Below, one piece after another: positions 16,315 to 24,676 of a stretch of DNA of 64,000 bases (positions within the stretch are counted from its first letter, which is position 1; each line of letters begins with the position of its first letter). The DNA comes from Amycolatopsis palatopharyngis. Lineage in GTDB: Bacteria; Actinomycetota; Actinomycetes; Mycobacteriales; Pseudonocardiaceae. The notes under the pieces are model-generated. The model was not told where the DNA came from, searched no databases, and saw nothing but the letters and a program-made list of their open reading frames with translations. The stretch lies in contig NZ_PQHZ01000036.1 in NCBI RefSeq assembly GCF_003385185.1, positions 1-64,000 on the forward strand. Reading direction: 5' to 3'. Made by a program: the position numbers and the translations under genes.

Positions 16315-16971
16315 CTATTGCTGGGGGGTCCAGACGCGGCCCTCGACCAGGTCGTTGAAGCCGAGCCAGACCAGGTTCATCAGCCAGGACGCGAGCACGC
16401 CGTCGGTGACCTCGCTGTGGTCCAGCCACCAGTCCGCCAGTGACTCGGCCGCGCCGACCAGTGCGGCGGCGAGGCCCTCACCGGACTTCTCGACCTGGTC
16501 GGCCAGGCCCTTCTGGCTGCCCGCCGAGACCACCAGCGCAGCGACGAGTTCGATGGCCCTGCTCCGCATCGAGGTGATCTCCTCGGCGAAGGAACCGCCG
16601 ACGGCGAGTGCCTGCCGATGCAGGACCGTCCACGACTCCCGGTAGTCGGCGACGAAACGATAGAACGATCGGAGTCCATGCCAGAGCTGCATATCGGGAG
16701 GCAGGTCCGGCTGGATCCCGGCCTCGACGGCCTCCAGCAACCGGGAGGCCTCCCGGCGGATGCACTGGGCGAAGAGATCTTCCTTCGAGCCCAGGTACGT
16801 ATAGATCATCGGCTTGGACACCCCGGCTACGTCCGAGATCTCGTCCATCGACGCCGAGTGGTAGCCATAACGCGAGAAAACTCGCACGGCCGCGTCCAGG
16901 ATCTGCCTTTCGCGGACCGCACGGGGTAAGCGCTTGGCCCGTTCAGGCGAACGCTGTACATGCTCCGACAC
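16315..16971 (-). CDS. TetR-family repressor, likely regulator of the fabG4/fadA2/fadE5 set
   Basis: A 218-residue TetR protein. HTH at about 25-70 (RQILDAAVRVFSRYGY, MDEISDVAGVSKPMIYTYLG, SKEDLFAQCI); residues 75-218 are the helical ligand-binding domain. GTG start with AGGAGG upstream. It is divergent from the SCP2-like gene over a pair of operators identical in core to sites before fadA2/fabG4 and fadE5, so it most likely represses all of these in response to an acyl-CoA. The ligand is inferred. Confidence 0.88.
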   Translation of the reverse strand: MSEHVQRSPERAKRLPRAVRERQILDAAVRVFSRYGYHSASMDEISDVAGVSKPMIYTYLGSKEDLFAQCIRREASRLLEAVEAGIQPDLPPDMQLWHGLRSFYRFVADYRESWTVLHRQALAVGGSFAEEITSMRSRAIELVAALVVSAGSQKGLADQVEKSGEGLAAALVGAAESLADWWLDHSEVTDGVLASWLMNLVWLGFNDLVEGRVWTPQQ

Positions 16972-17044
16972 CCGTACCTCCTGTTCTCTTGAACGCTACA
17001 GGTTGACGAGGTCAGGGCCGAGTTTCGGCACGCTTGCCGCTCTA

Positions 17045-17076
17045 CCTACTCACGGGTAGCCTTACGGACGAGTAGG
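17045..17076. promoter_or_regulatory. Two TetR-type operators, tetR/SCP2 divergent promoter
   Basis: Site B reads CTACCCGTGAGTAGG on the minus strand (17059-17045); site C is TTACGGACGAGTAGG (17062-17076). They are arranged head to head, so the outer ends form a perfect 12-bp inverted repeat (CTCTACCTACTC...GAGTAGGTAGAG). This is the strongest cluster of the motif and likely the autoregulatory site. Confidence 0.7.
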
Positions 17077-17092
17077 TAGAGCGGGGGTGCGG

Positions 17093-17749
17093 ATGACCGA
17101 GAAGACCGGGGTTTCGATGGCGGATCTGGCCGTCGTTCGTGGCGTCGCACTGCTCGATCTGCTCGAGCGCGCTGACCCTGCCGCACTCGATCCCGCGCTC
17201 GACGCCGACACCCTGGTCGGCAAGGTGAATCTCGCGGCGCTCGGCAAGGACGGCTTCCGCAGGCTGCTCGCCGTGCTGGTCCGGCTCGAGAGCGCGGTAC
17301 CCGCACTGTCGCTGCGCCGGGTGGATCCGCAGCGTTTCGCCACCCTCGTCGGCCGTGCGTCGAACATGCAACTGGACCGCGTGCTCGCCGAACCGGAACT
17401 GCGGGCCAGGATGCTCGACGAGATCTTCGACCGGATGAGCGCGCAACTGCGGACCGAGCGGGCGCGGGACCTTGACGCGGTGGTGCACTGGCGCTTTTCC
17501 GGTGCCGTCGGCGGGGGCGGTTTCGATCGCGTCGAGACCGTCATCCGAAACGCCGAGTGCGTGGCGCGCAGGGAGTTGCTGGAGCAGCCGAGGGTCACCA
17601 TCACCATCGCCCCCGCTGACTTCGTCAAACTCGTCACCCGGCAGACGACTCCGGCTGTGCTGTTCGTCACGGGAAGAATCAAGGTAAAGGGTGATCTGGC
17701 GTTCGCAACGGGGCTGATCGGATTCTTCGATCTTCCCGAACCGTCGTGA
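17093..17749 (+). CDS. SCP2-like sterol/lipid-binding domain protein, paralog A
   Basis: About 218 residues. The C-terminal half (about 115-215) resembles an SCP2 sterol-carrier fold: DAVVHWRFSGAVGGGGFDRVETVI, RVTITIAPADFVKLVT, then VLFVTGRIKVKGDLAFATGL. The N-terminal half is helical and of unknown role. ATG 17093 has GGGGG 5 nt upstream (GTG 17087 is the alternative). It may bind acyl-CoA or sterol as a carrier. It is divergent from tetR over the shared operators and is followed 19 nt later by a paralog. Confidence 0.75.
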   Translation: MTEKTGVSMADLAVVRGVALLDLLERADPAALDPALDADTLVGKVNLAALGKDGFRRLLAVLVRLESAVPALSLRRVDPQRFATLVGRASNMQLDRVLAEPELRARMLDEIFDRMSAQLRTERARDLDAVVHWRFSGAVGGGGFDRVETVIRNAECVARRELLEQPRVTITIAPADFVKLVTRQTTPAVLFVTGRIKVKGDLAFATGLIGFFDLPEPS

Positions 17750-17768
17750 GCCGGTAGGATTCGCCGCC

Positions 17769-18407
17769 GTGTCCGAAAAAGACAAGCCGAAGACCTGGCG
17801 CGAGCGATTCCGTTTCTCGCGTACCACCGAAACTCCGGTCGGCGGACAGGACTCCGAGCATCCGATCAATGCCTTCGCCAGGCATGTCGAGGTGACCGCC
17901 CTGAGCCCGGCGCAGTTCGTTCAGTTGCTGGAAACCCTGGATATGTTGGGAAAGACCGGCGCCGGAATCGAGCTGAGCTCACTGTCCACCGAGGTGCTCG
18001 TCGATGTAGTGCATCGGGCGTCGAAGGAACAGATCAAGGCCATCGGCGAACACGAAGAACTACGCGCCGTGTTCATTGACGAGATTTTCCGCCGAATGTC
18101 CGACCATTTCGTTCCGGAACGTGCGAGAAACATCGACCTTGTCGTTTCCTGGCGATTTACCCCTGGCGATGGTGACGATGGTTTCGATCGGTTCCAAACG
18201 GTGATCGAGGACGGTATCTGCGTGTCCGGCGAGGACCTGGACCGTGCCCCGGACACAACGATCACCCTGGCCGCTGAGGACTTCATCCGGATGGCGACGG
18301 GCACCGTCGCGGTCGCGACCATGTTCGTCACCGGGAAGGTCAAGGTGAAGGGCGAGTACGCCCCGGCCGTGCGCTTCAGCAGCTACTTCGACCTGCCCCA
18401 GCCCTGA
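17769..18407 (+). CDS. SCP2-like domain protein, paralog B
   Basis: A 212-residue paralog of the upstream gene with the same order: a helical N-terminal half (AQFVQLLETLDMLGKTG, VVHRASKEQIKAIGEH) and an SCP2-like C-terminal half (DLVVSWRFTPGDGDDGFDRF, TITLAAEDFIRMATG, MFVTGKVKVKGEYAPAV). The GTG at 17769 gives the best N-terminus. It ends 11 nt before the convergent fxsA stop. Tandem duplication is evident; function inferred as lipid binding. Confidence 0.75.
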   Translation: MSEKDKPKTWRERFRFSRTTETPVGGQDSEHPINAFARHVEVTALSPAQFVQLLETLDMLGKTGAGIELSSLSTEVLVDVVHRASKEQIKAIGEHEELRAVFIDEIFRRMSDHFVPERARNIDLVVSWRFTPGDGDDGFDRFQTVIEDGICVSGEDLDRAPDTTITLAAEDFIRMATGTVAVATMFVTGKVKVKGEYAPAVRFSSYFDLPQP

Positions 18408-18418
18408 GGCTGGTCGAA

Positions 18419-18913
18419 CTACTGCGGGTCGATGATCGGGCGCGGCTGCTGTGTGGGGCGCGATGACCGGTCGTCTTCGACGATCTCGCTGTCCACCACG
18501 ATGACCCGCGGCTGCCCCGGCCCAGCTTGCTGCGGGTGTTGTGGATGCTGTGGATTCATCATCGGGGCGCGGCGTTCCAGCCTGCGCAACCACGAGCGGC
18601 GAATCAGGCTCCGCGAAGGCGGCAGCAGGAAGAGCAGCCCGGCGACGTCGCTGACAAAACCGGGCAGCAGGATCAGCAGCCCGCCGAGCGCGATCAGCAT
18701 TCCGTCGGTGACCTCAGCGTGTGCGGACTTGCCCGACCGGGCGGTCTCCACGAACGCCTTGGCCGCCTTCGCGCCCTGACGGCGGGCGAGCGCCGACCCC
18801 AGGAACGCTCCGGCCAGCAGTAATCCGATGGTCGGGAAGAAACCGATCGCCGAACTCACCGCCCAGACGGCGGCCACCTCGGCAACCACGTAGAGCAGTA
18901 ACGCGACAGCCAT
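18419..18913 (-). CDS. fxsA: FxsA-family membrane protein
   Basis: A 164-residue protein with the FxsA core: VAEVAAVWAVSSAIGFFPTI, then LLLAGAFLGSALARRQG and LIALGGLLILLPGFVSDVAG, giving three to four membrane segments. Pro/Gln-rich cytoplasmic tail. E. coli FxsA suppresses F-exclusion of phage T7; the function in actinobacteria is unknown. The ATG at 18913 with AAGG is preferred over a longer reading. Preceded by the hairpin that ends the bkd operon. Confidence 0.83.
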   Translation of the reverse strand: MAVALLLYVVAEVAAVWAVSSAIGFFPTIGLLLAGAFLGSALARRQGAKAAKAFVETARSGKSAHAEVTDGMLIALGGLLILLPGFVSDVAGLLFLLPPSRSLIRRSWLRRLERRAPMMNPQHPQHPQQAGPGQPRVIVVDSEIVEDDRSSRPTQQPRPIIDPQ

Positions 18914-19006
18914 ACCTTGTCCAACGTCCGAGGTGCCCGATTTGCTCCCGGGATGACCCATGCGGCGACAACGTCACCCGTTGTGCGGAGTCAGGCGAAA
19001 ACCACC

Positions 19007-19037
19007 GCCCGCCGCACGGGAGTGCCGCGCGGCGGGC
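19007..19037 (-). terminator. Terminator of the bkd operon
   Basis: GCCCGCCGC (19007-19015) pairs with GCGGCGGGC (19029-19037), 13-nt loop, extended by a bulged CCACC/GGTG pairing. It lies just past the E2 stop at 19055. Confidence 0.55.
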
Positions 19038-19054
19038 AGCGGTGTTCGCGCCTG

Positions 19055-20461
19055 CTAGAAGGTGATCGCCACCGACGGGTCCGAGAGCAGCGCTCCGACA
19101 TCGGCAAGGAACTCCGAGCCCTGCTGGCCGTCGACCACACGGTGGTCGAAGCTCAGCGCGAGCTGCAGCACCTTACGGATCTTGATCTCGCCATCGACCA
19201 CCCACGGGGTGTCGCGGATGGCGCCGAACGCCAGGATCGCCGACTCGCCGGGATTGACGATCGGCGTACCCGTGTCGACTCCGAAGACCCCGACGTTGCT
19301 GATCGTGATCGTGCCGTTGACCATGTCGGCGGGCGTCGTCTTGCCCTCCCGCGCGGTGGCCGTGAGCTCACCGAGTGCGCCGGCCAGCTCGGGCAGCGAC
19401 ATCGAGTCGGCGTCGCGGATCTTCGGCACCACGAGCCCGCGCGGGGTGGCCGCGGCGACCCCGAGGTGCACGTAGTCCTTGAAGACGATCTCGCCGGCTT
19501 CCTCGTCCCACGTCGCGTTGACGTCGGGAGTCCGCTTCGCGGCGAGGCATATGGCCTTGGCCGCGAACGCCAGCGGGGTCAGCTTCACTCCGGCGAAGGC
19601 CGGGCTGTTCTTCAGCCTCGCCCGCAGCTCCATCATCGGCGTGACGTCGACGGTGAGGAACTCCGTCACATGCGGTGCGGTGAACGCGCTCTGCACCATC
19701 GCCGTCGCGGTCGCCTTGCGGACACCCTTGATCTTCACCCTGCGCTCGCGCGATGCCGGGTCGATCGCGGGCGCCGCAGAGGCTTCCGCTTCCGGAAGTT
19801 CTCCGCTGATGCTGGTGCTGCCGTTGGCCGCCTTGTGCACGTCCTCCCGGGTGATCACCCCGCCGTCGGCCGAGCCCGAGAGCTCGTGCAGATCGACCCC
19901 GAGCTCCTTGGCGAGCTTGCGCACCGGCGGCTTCGCCAGCGGCACATACCCACCCTTCGGCGCCGCGGCGACAGGCTCCGCCGGCGCCGCCGGTGCCGTT
20001 TGGGATGTCCCCAATGTGGCATTGGGGACGTTGGAAGTACCCAATGCCACATTGGGGGACTTCCGCGGGCGACGTTTGGCGGACACCGCTTTGGAGCCGT
20101 AGCCGACCAGCGGCTTCATCTCCTCCTCGGCGGGGGCGGTTTCGGCCGGGGTCTCCTCGGCAGGCGCCGGTGCCGAGCCGTTGGAACCGGCAGGGACCGC
20201 GGGAGGCGCACCGTTCGGGTCGACGTCGACCGTGAGGATCGGCGTGCCGACCTCGACGGTCTGCCCCGGCTCCACGAGCAGTTCGGTGACCACGCCGGCC
20301 CACGGAATCGGCAGCTCGACGGCGGCCTTGGCGGTCTCCACCTCGACCACGATCTGGTTTACGGTCACCTCGTCGCCCGGCTTGACGCGCCAGTCGAGAA
20401 TCTCCGCCTCGGTCAGCCCCTCCGCAGTGTCGGACAGGGGGAATTGCTTGTAGTCAGGCAT
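19055..20461 (-). CDS. bkdC: Dihydrolipoamide acyltransferase (E2) of a branched-chain 2-oxoacid dehydrogenase
   Basis: A 468-residue E2. Lipoyl domain 1-78 with Lys45 in ETAKAAVELP, a Pro/Ala linker (80-178), the E1/E3-binding domain (about 178-212: VRKLAKELGVDL, GVITREDV), and the catalytic domain with SFDHRVVDG (His440, Asp444). It transfers the acyl group to CoA. The linker holds a repeat-derived peptide (135-154, PNVALGTSNVPNATLGTS) encoded by palindromic DNA. ATG 20461 begins the canonical MPDYKQFPLSD. It lies 14 nt after E1-beta; no E3 gene is in the window. Confidence 0.92.
   Translation of the reverse strand: MPDYKQFPLSDTAEGLTEAEILDWRVKPGDEVTVNQIVVEVETAKAAVELPIPWAGVVTELLVEPGQTVEVGTPILTVDVDPNGAPPAVPAGSNGSAPAPAEETPAETAPAEEEMKPLVGYGSKAVSAKRRPRKSPNVALGTSNVPNATLGTSQTAPAAPAEPVAAAPKGGYVPLAKPPVRKLAKELGVDLHELSGSADGGVITREDVHKAANGSTSISGELPEAEASAAPAIDPASRERRVKIKGVRKATATAMVQSAFTAPHVTEFLTVDVTPMMELRARLKNSPAFAGVKLTPLAFAAKAICLAAKRTPDVNATWDEEAGEIVFKDYVHLGVAAATPRGLVVPKIRDADSMSLPELAGALGELTATAREGKTTPADMVNGTITISNVGVFGVDTGTPIVNPGESAILAFGAIRDTPWVVDGEIKIRKVLQLALSFDHRVVDGQQGSEFLADVGALLSDPSVAITF
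20007..20065. repeat. In-frame palindromic repeat pair inside the E2 linker
   Basis: Copy 1 (20007-20029) is a perfect 10-bp inverted repeat, GTCCCCAATG-TGG-CATTGGGGAC. Copy 2 (20032-20065) is a near-palindrome with the same core, CCCAATG-CCA-CATTGGG, with GGAAGT/ACTTCC arms. Read in frame on the minus strand they encode SPNVALGTSNVPNATLGT. I recall similar Asn-Ala-Thr-Leu-Gly peptides in other Amycolatopsis proteins; a search would be needed to confirm. Confidence 0.85.
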
Positions 20462-20475
20462 CTGTCGAATCCCCC

Positions 20476-21504
20476 TTACCAGGCCAGCGAACGGTCGACG
20501 GCGTGCAGCACCCGATCGAGATCGGGCAGGAAGTGCTCCTCGAGCTTCGTCGGCGGATACGGGGTGTCGAACCCGGTAACCCGAAGCACCGGTGCTTCCA
20601 GGGAGTAGAAGCACTCCTGCTGCACTCGAGTGGCGATCTCCGAAGTCAGCGACGACTCCGAAGGCGCCTCACTCACCGCGATGAGCCTGCCGGTACGGCG
20701 TACCGACTCGAAAACCGGACCGAGGTCGAGCGGGGACAGCGTCCGCAGGTCGATCACCTCGAGCTGGCGTCCCTCCTCGGTCGCCGCCGTCGCGGCGTCG
20801 AGGCAGACCTTCACCGAAGGGCCATAGCCGACGAGGGTGGCGGCGTCGCCATTGCGGACGACTCTGGACGAGAACAGCGGGTCCGGAGTCGCCGCCGTGT
20901 CGACGGGAGCCTTCAGGTTGCCCGAGTGGTAGAGCCGCTTCGGCTCGAAGAACAGCACCGGGTCGTCGCAGGCGATGGCCTGCTGGATCATCCAGTAGGC
21001 ATCGGCCGGGTTCGAGCAGGACACCACTTTCAGGCCCGCGACATGCGCGAACAGCGACTCCGGCGACTCCGAGTGGTGCTCCACCGCACCGATCCCGCCG
21101 CCGAACGGCACCCGGATCACCACCGGGACCTTGATCCGGCCCTCCGAGCGGTAGTGCAGCTTCGCCAGCTGGCTGACGATCTGGTCGAAGCCGGGGAAGA
21201 TGAACCCCTCGAACTGGATCTCGCACACTGGCCGGAAGCCGCGTACGGCCAGCCCGACCGCCGTGCCGATGATCCCGGACTCGGCCAGCGGCGTGTCGAG
21301 CACGCGCTGCTCACCGAAGTCCTTCTGCAGGCCGTCGGTGATCCGGAAGACGCCGCCGAGCTTGCCGACGTCCTCGCCCATCATCAGGACCTTGTCGTCG
21401 GCCTCCATAGCCGCCCGCAGGCCCTGGTTGAGCGCCTTGCCGATGGTCAGGTTCTGCACGGTCGAGCTCGCCGCGCTCACGTTGTCCTTCACGGGGGCAG
21501 CCAT
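20476..21504 (-). CDS. bkdB: 2-oxoacid dehydrogenase E1 component, beta subunit
   Basis: A 342-residue E1-beta with the transketolase pyrimidine-binding domain (about 18-195) and the C-terminal transketolase domain (about 210-335). Family motifs include GEDVGKLGGVFRIT, LAESGIIGTAVGLAVRG, PVVIRVPFGGGIGAVEHHS and YGPSVKVCLDAA. It joins the alpha subunit to decarboxylate a 2-oxoacid with thiamine diphosphate. The start overlaps the E1-alpha stop by one base (TGATG). Assignment to branched-chain rather than pyruvate substrates rests on the separate alpha and beta subunits and family resemblance. Confidence 0.92.
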   Translation of the reverse strand: MAAPVKDNVSAASSTVQNLTIGKALNQGLRAAMEADDKVLMMGEDVGKLGGVFRITDGLQKDFGEQRVLDTPLAESGIIGTAVGLAVRGFRPVCEIQFEGFIFPGFDQIVSQLAKLHYRSEGRIKVPVVIRVPFGGGIGAVEHHSESPESLFAHVAGLKVVSCSNPADAYWMIQQAIACDDPVLFFEPKRLYHSGNLKAPVDTAATPDPLFSSRVVRNGDAATLVGYGPSVKVCLDAATAATEEGRQLEVIDLRTLSPLDLGPVFESVRRTGRLIAVSEAPSESSLTSEIATRVQQECFYSLEAPVLRVTGFDTPYPPTKLEEHFLPDLDRVLHAVDRSLAW

Positions 21505-22715
21505 CAGCGCTCACCTCCGGCGGTGGCGAAGCCGTCGAGGTAGGCCAGGTACTCCTCGCGCTGAGCGTCGAGTACCGGCGAGGACTCGGCGTAGACGTTC
21601 TCGAAGATCCGCTCAGGTGGTGGATCCGGCATGTTGAAGCAGAAGTCGCGCAGTTCGGCGGCGAACTCGTCCGACTCGGTCTGCACCTGGTCGAAGAAGT
21701 CCTGGTCGGCGCCGCCGCCGCGGGCCAGGTAGGCCCGGACACGCTCGATCGGGTCCTTCAGCTTCCACTCCTCCAGCTCGTCGGAGAGCCGGTAGCGGGT
21801 GGGGTCGTCGGTGGTGGTGTGGGCGTCCATCCGGTAGGTGAAGGCCTCGATCAGCACCGGTCCGTTGCCGTGCCTGCACTCCTCCAGCGCCCAGCGGGTC
21901 ACCGCGAGACAGGCGAGTACGTCGTTGCCGTCCACCCGGATGCCGGGGAAGCCGTAACCCCGGGCCCGCTGGTACAGCGGCAGCCGCGACTGCCGTTCGG
22001 TCGGCTCCGAGATGGCCCACTGGTTGTTCTGGCAGAAGAACACCACCGGCGCGTCGTAGACCGCCGCCCAGACGAAGCCCTCGGCCACGTCACCCTGGCT
22101 GGTCGCGCCGTCACCGAAGTAGGTGATGGTGGCTTCACCGTCATCGTCTCCGACCTTGCCCTCGAACTTCTGCCCCATGGCGTAGCCGGTGGCGTTGAGG
22201 ACCTGGTTGCCGATGACGATCGTGTACGGGTGGAAGCCGTGCTTCTTGAAGTCCCAGCCGCCCTGGTCGGTGCAGCGGAAGATGCCGAGCAGTTCCTTGA
22301 AGTCCACGCCCCTGGTGAAGGCAACGCCGTGTTCGCGGTAACTGGGGAACGCCATGTCGCGCGATTCGAGCGCGCGACCGGAGCCGATCTGTGCGGCCTC
22401 CTGGCCGAGCAGCGGAACCCAGATGCCGAGCTGGCCCTGGCGCTGCATGTGGTTGGCCTCGCGGTCTCCACGACGGACCAGCACCATGTCGCGGTAGAGC
22501 CCGCGCAGCGCTTCGGCGTCGATGTCGGCGATGTAAGGGTCGAACTGTGACGACGGGACCCGCTCGCCTTCGGGGGTGAGCAGCTGAGTGAGGTCAGTGC
22601 CACCTTCGTTTGTTGCTCGCAAACCCGCTATCACCTGTTCCGGAGTCGGTTCCGCCGCTGTTGCGGCTGGTCCGGCGCCAGGCTCCGGGCGCGTCCACTG
22701 TTCGGGGGACGACAT
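21504..22715 (-). CDS. bkdA: 2-oxoacid dehydrogenase E1 component, alpha subunit
   Basis: A 403-residue E1-alpha. The thiamine-diphosphate motif starts at GDGATSQGD (201-209) and closes with CQNNQWAIS (Asn230-231). Substrate-loop residues lie in YRMDAHTTTDDPTRYR, the phosphorylation-loop region of the family. The ATG at 22715 with GAGGAG upstream starts the first bkd gene; residues 1-60 are an extra low-complexity segment. Leads the bkdABC operon. No Lrp-type regulator adjoins, unlike many bkd loci. Confidence 0.92.
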   Translation of the reverse strand: MSSPEQWTRPEPGAGPAATAAEPTPEQVIAGLRATNEGGTDLTQLLTPEGERVPSSQFDPYIADIDAEALRGLYRDMVLVRRGDREANHMQRQGQLGIWVPLLGQEAAQIGSGRALESRDMAFPSYREHGVAFTRGVDFKELLGIFRCTDQGGWDFKKHGFHPYTIVIGNQVLNATGYAMGQKFEGKVGDDDGEATITYFGDGATSQGDVAEGFVWAAVYDAPVVFFCQNNQWAISEPTERQSRLPLYQRARGYGFPGIRVDGNDVLACLAVTRWALEECRHGNGPVLIEAFTYRMDAHTTTDDPTRYRLSDELEEWKLKDPIERVRAYLARGGGADQDFFDQVQTESDEFAAELRDFCFNMPDPPPERIFENVYAESSPVLDAQREEYLAYLDGFATAGGER

Positions 22716-23091
22716 GCGCTTGTCTCCTCGGTTCGGTGCCGCGCAGCCGCTTGTGGCGGCCACCACGACTTCGCCGGCGGCCACCTGCGCATCGGGTCCG
22801 AGCGCTCGGGTCACCGTCGGCGGTGACGGTTCACGCGGCCATCCTGACACGAACAGGCCTCGGATGGTGAGTCCTCGAAGCCGATTCGTTGCCGGAAAAC
22901 GGTATCTGAGCTGCACAAACGTTTGGACTCCCGATGATGGGGCCGCCGAAAGTAGGGCATGCGTTCGCGTTCTGGACCAGGGGTGGGCGGTGAGTTCCCA
23001 GTCCTGACGGCGACCCGGCGCACCCAATGATCCGAGAAGGCCTCGAGTCTTTGTGACGTAGAGCACTGTGGGTGCGTGTCAGGATCGGGGC
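22716..23091. other. Non-coding promoter region of the bkd operon (376 nt)
   Basis: No supported gene. It holds the leftward bkd promoter and whatever drove the decayed peptidase to the right. The only structured motif seen is the perfect 10-bp palindrome CAAACGTTTG at 22916-22925, about 200 nt before the bkdA start. No convincing -35/-10 pair was identified. Confidence 0.5.
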
Positions 23092-23360
23092 ATGGATCAG
23101 CGGCTTGTGCGGGACACGGTTCGGACCATCTGGGAGGGCGAGGCGCTGGACAGCCTCGCGGGCTTCGTGACCATTCCTGGCTGGAGGCCGCCCTCGACCG
23201 GGCGGCGCGGACGTGTTCGCCAGGCAGTGGCGGGCGACAGGCCTCGGTGGGAACAATCCCGTTCCTCGGCCTGTTCGCCCGCACCTACCCCGACGCCCAG
23301 TTCGTGGTCACCGAGGCCGTAGCCCAGTTACTGCACGCCCACGCCCACGCCGACGCGTGA
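23092..23360 (+). pseudogene. Decayed M20-family peptidase fragment
   Basis: The start MDQRLVRDTVRTIWEGEALD aligns with the N-terminus of the intact M20 peptidase at 30561 (VEQNSVRETVRGLW). After about 30 residues the similarity jumps to the C-terminal part in other frames: VFARQWRATGLGGN, then TIPFLGLFARTYPDAQFVVT, matching VFGQPWRSVGLGGSIPF and EKYPEAQFLVT of the intact gene, and ends EAVAQLLHAHAHA. A large internal deletion, at least two frameshifts and a second deletion are needed. The metal ligands are lost. It ends 18 nt from the convergent binding-protein gene. Confidence 0.8.
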
Positions 23361-23378
23361 AGTCGCCGACGACTCCCG

Positions 23379-24659
23379 TCAGAGGTCGGCCTTCTTGAAC
23401 TCGAACTCCCGGGCGGCATCGGAGGTGAAGTTGTACTTCAGCGTCGCGAGCCCGAACGGCTTCGCCGGGTCGACGCTGAACAGCGTGGTCGAGCGCGGTG
23501 GGTTGCGGTTCTCCGCCGGTCCGTAGGCGTAGTCGCCGGTGAGCCCGTCGAAGCTCACACTGCCGAGTTGCCTGGACGCCTCGAGGATGCCGTCCCTGGA
23601 CAGGTCGCCCAGCTCCACCGCCTTCTCCAGCACTGCGGTCATCGCCCGGCCCTGGTTGTAACCGAAGGCGAAGTAGAAGTCCGGCTGCTGGTCCGGGGCG
23701 AACTGCGCGACGCGATCGACCATGTCCTTCATCCCGGGCACGGACTCGTCGCCCCACTCGGTTCCCTCGGAGGCGATCGTGACGTACTGCTGCATGTACG
23801 GCGCCACCGGCGACTTCGCCAGCGCGCCCACGTAGCTCGGCGACTGGGCGTACCACTTCGGCGTGAACTTGGCCTGCGCCGCCGTGCCCCAGATCTTGCC
23901 CGCGTCGGTCGGAGTCGCGGTCAGGAACACCATCTCGCAACCCGCCCCGGCGAGGGCGCCGACCTGTCCCGCGTAGTTCTCGGTGCTCACCTTGAACCGC
24001 TGCGTGTTCGTGACCGTGAAGCCGTACTTCTCGGCAGCGAAGTCGATCCCCTGCTGGCCCGCCTCGCCGTAGACGTCGTCCTGCACCATCGTGCAGATCT
24101 TCGACTCCGGCGTGCCACCGCCCTCGGACAGGTAGTGATCCATCGCGTTGATCGACTGGATTTGGTACGGCGCGCCGACCGGCAGCAGGTTGTCCTCCCG
24201 CACCCACAGCGCGTCGAGGGACGCCGGCGCGGCCAGGATCTTGTCGGACCGCAGCTGCGGCAGCACGGCGAGGGTGGGCGCGGTGCCGAGGACCTGCGTG
24301 AACGCCGCGACCTCGCCCTTGATCTTGTTGTACTGCTGGACGGTGACGTCCGGCTTGTACTGGGTGTCCTCCTGCACGAGTTCGACCTTGTACTTGCCCG
24401 CGATACCGCCCTGCGAGTTGATGTGGTCGAACCACACCTTGTTTCCGGAGGTGAGCGGCTGGCCGATCACCGCGATCGGGCCGGAGAGCGGGCTGAGCAC
24501 GCCGAGTTTGATCGTCGTGCCGTCGAAACCGGTCGTGGTGGCCGGCTCGCCCGCCTGGCCCTCACCCGAACCGCCTTCGTCGCCCGCGCCACCACAGGCC
24601 GTGACGGCCAGTGCCGCCACGGCGAGAACTGCCGTGAGCTTCCTTCGATGCACCTGCAT
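23379..24659 (-). CDS. Liv-type ABC transporter substrate-binding lipoprotein
   Basis: A 426-residue periplasmic-binding-like lipoprotein (type 1 fold, Peripla_BP_6). The lipobox VTAC places Cys22 as the lipid anchor. Motifs include IKLGVLSPLSGPIAVIGQ and FDHINSQGGIAGKYKVELV. Last of six genes in the operon livF-livG-ligase-livH-livM-binding protein. AGGAGG lies 7 nt before the ATG. The neighbouring acyl-CoA ligase suggests a carboxylic acid (aromatic, fatty or branched) rather than leucine as ligand; this is inference. Confidence 0.88.
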   Translation of the reverse strand: MQVHRRKLTAVLAVAALAVTACGGAGDEGGSGEGQAGEPATTTGFDGTTIKLGVLSPLSGPIAVIGQPLTSGNKVWFDHINSQGGIAGKYKVELVQEDTQYKPDVTVQQYNKIKGEVAAFTQVLGTAPTLAVLPQLRSDKILAAPASLDALWVREDNLLPVGAPYQIQSINAMDHYLSEGGGTPESKICTMVQDDVYGEAGQQGIDFAAEKYGFTVTNTQRFKVSTENYAGQVGALAGAGCEMVFLTATPTDAGKIWGTAAQAKFTPKWYAQSPSYVGALAKSPVAPYMQQYVTIASEGTEWGDESVPGMKDMVDRVAQFAPDQQPDFYFAFGYNQGRAMTAVLEKAVELGDLSRDGILEASRQLGSVSFDGLTGDYAYGPAENRNPPRSTTLFSVDPAKPFGLATLKYNFTSDAAREFEFKKADL

Positions 24660-24676
24660 GGTGACGCCTCCTGTCA

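Noticed and set aside
12491..18407. Horizontal transfer of the fatty-acid locus
   Set aside because: Base composition and codon pattern match the neighbours and no mobile element is present; it looks native.
18917..20608. A 563-codon open frame antisense to the E2 gene
   Set aside because: Rich in Arg, Gly and His with no family pattern; the sense strand has all E2 motifs.
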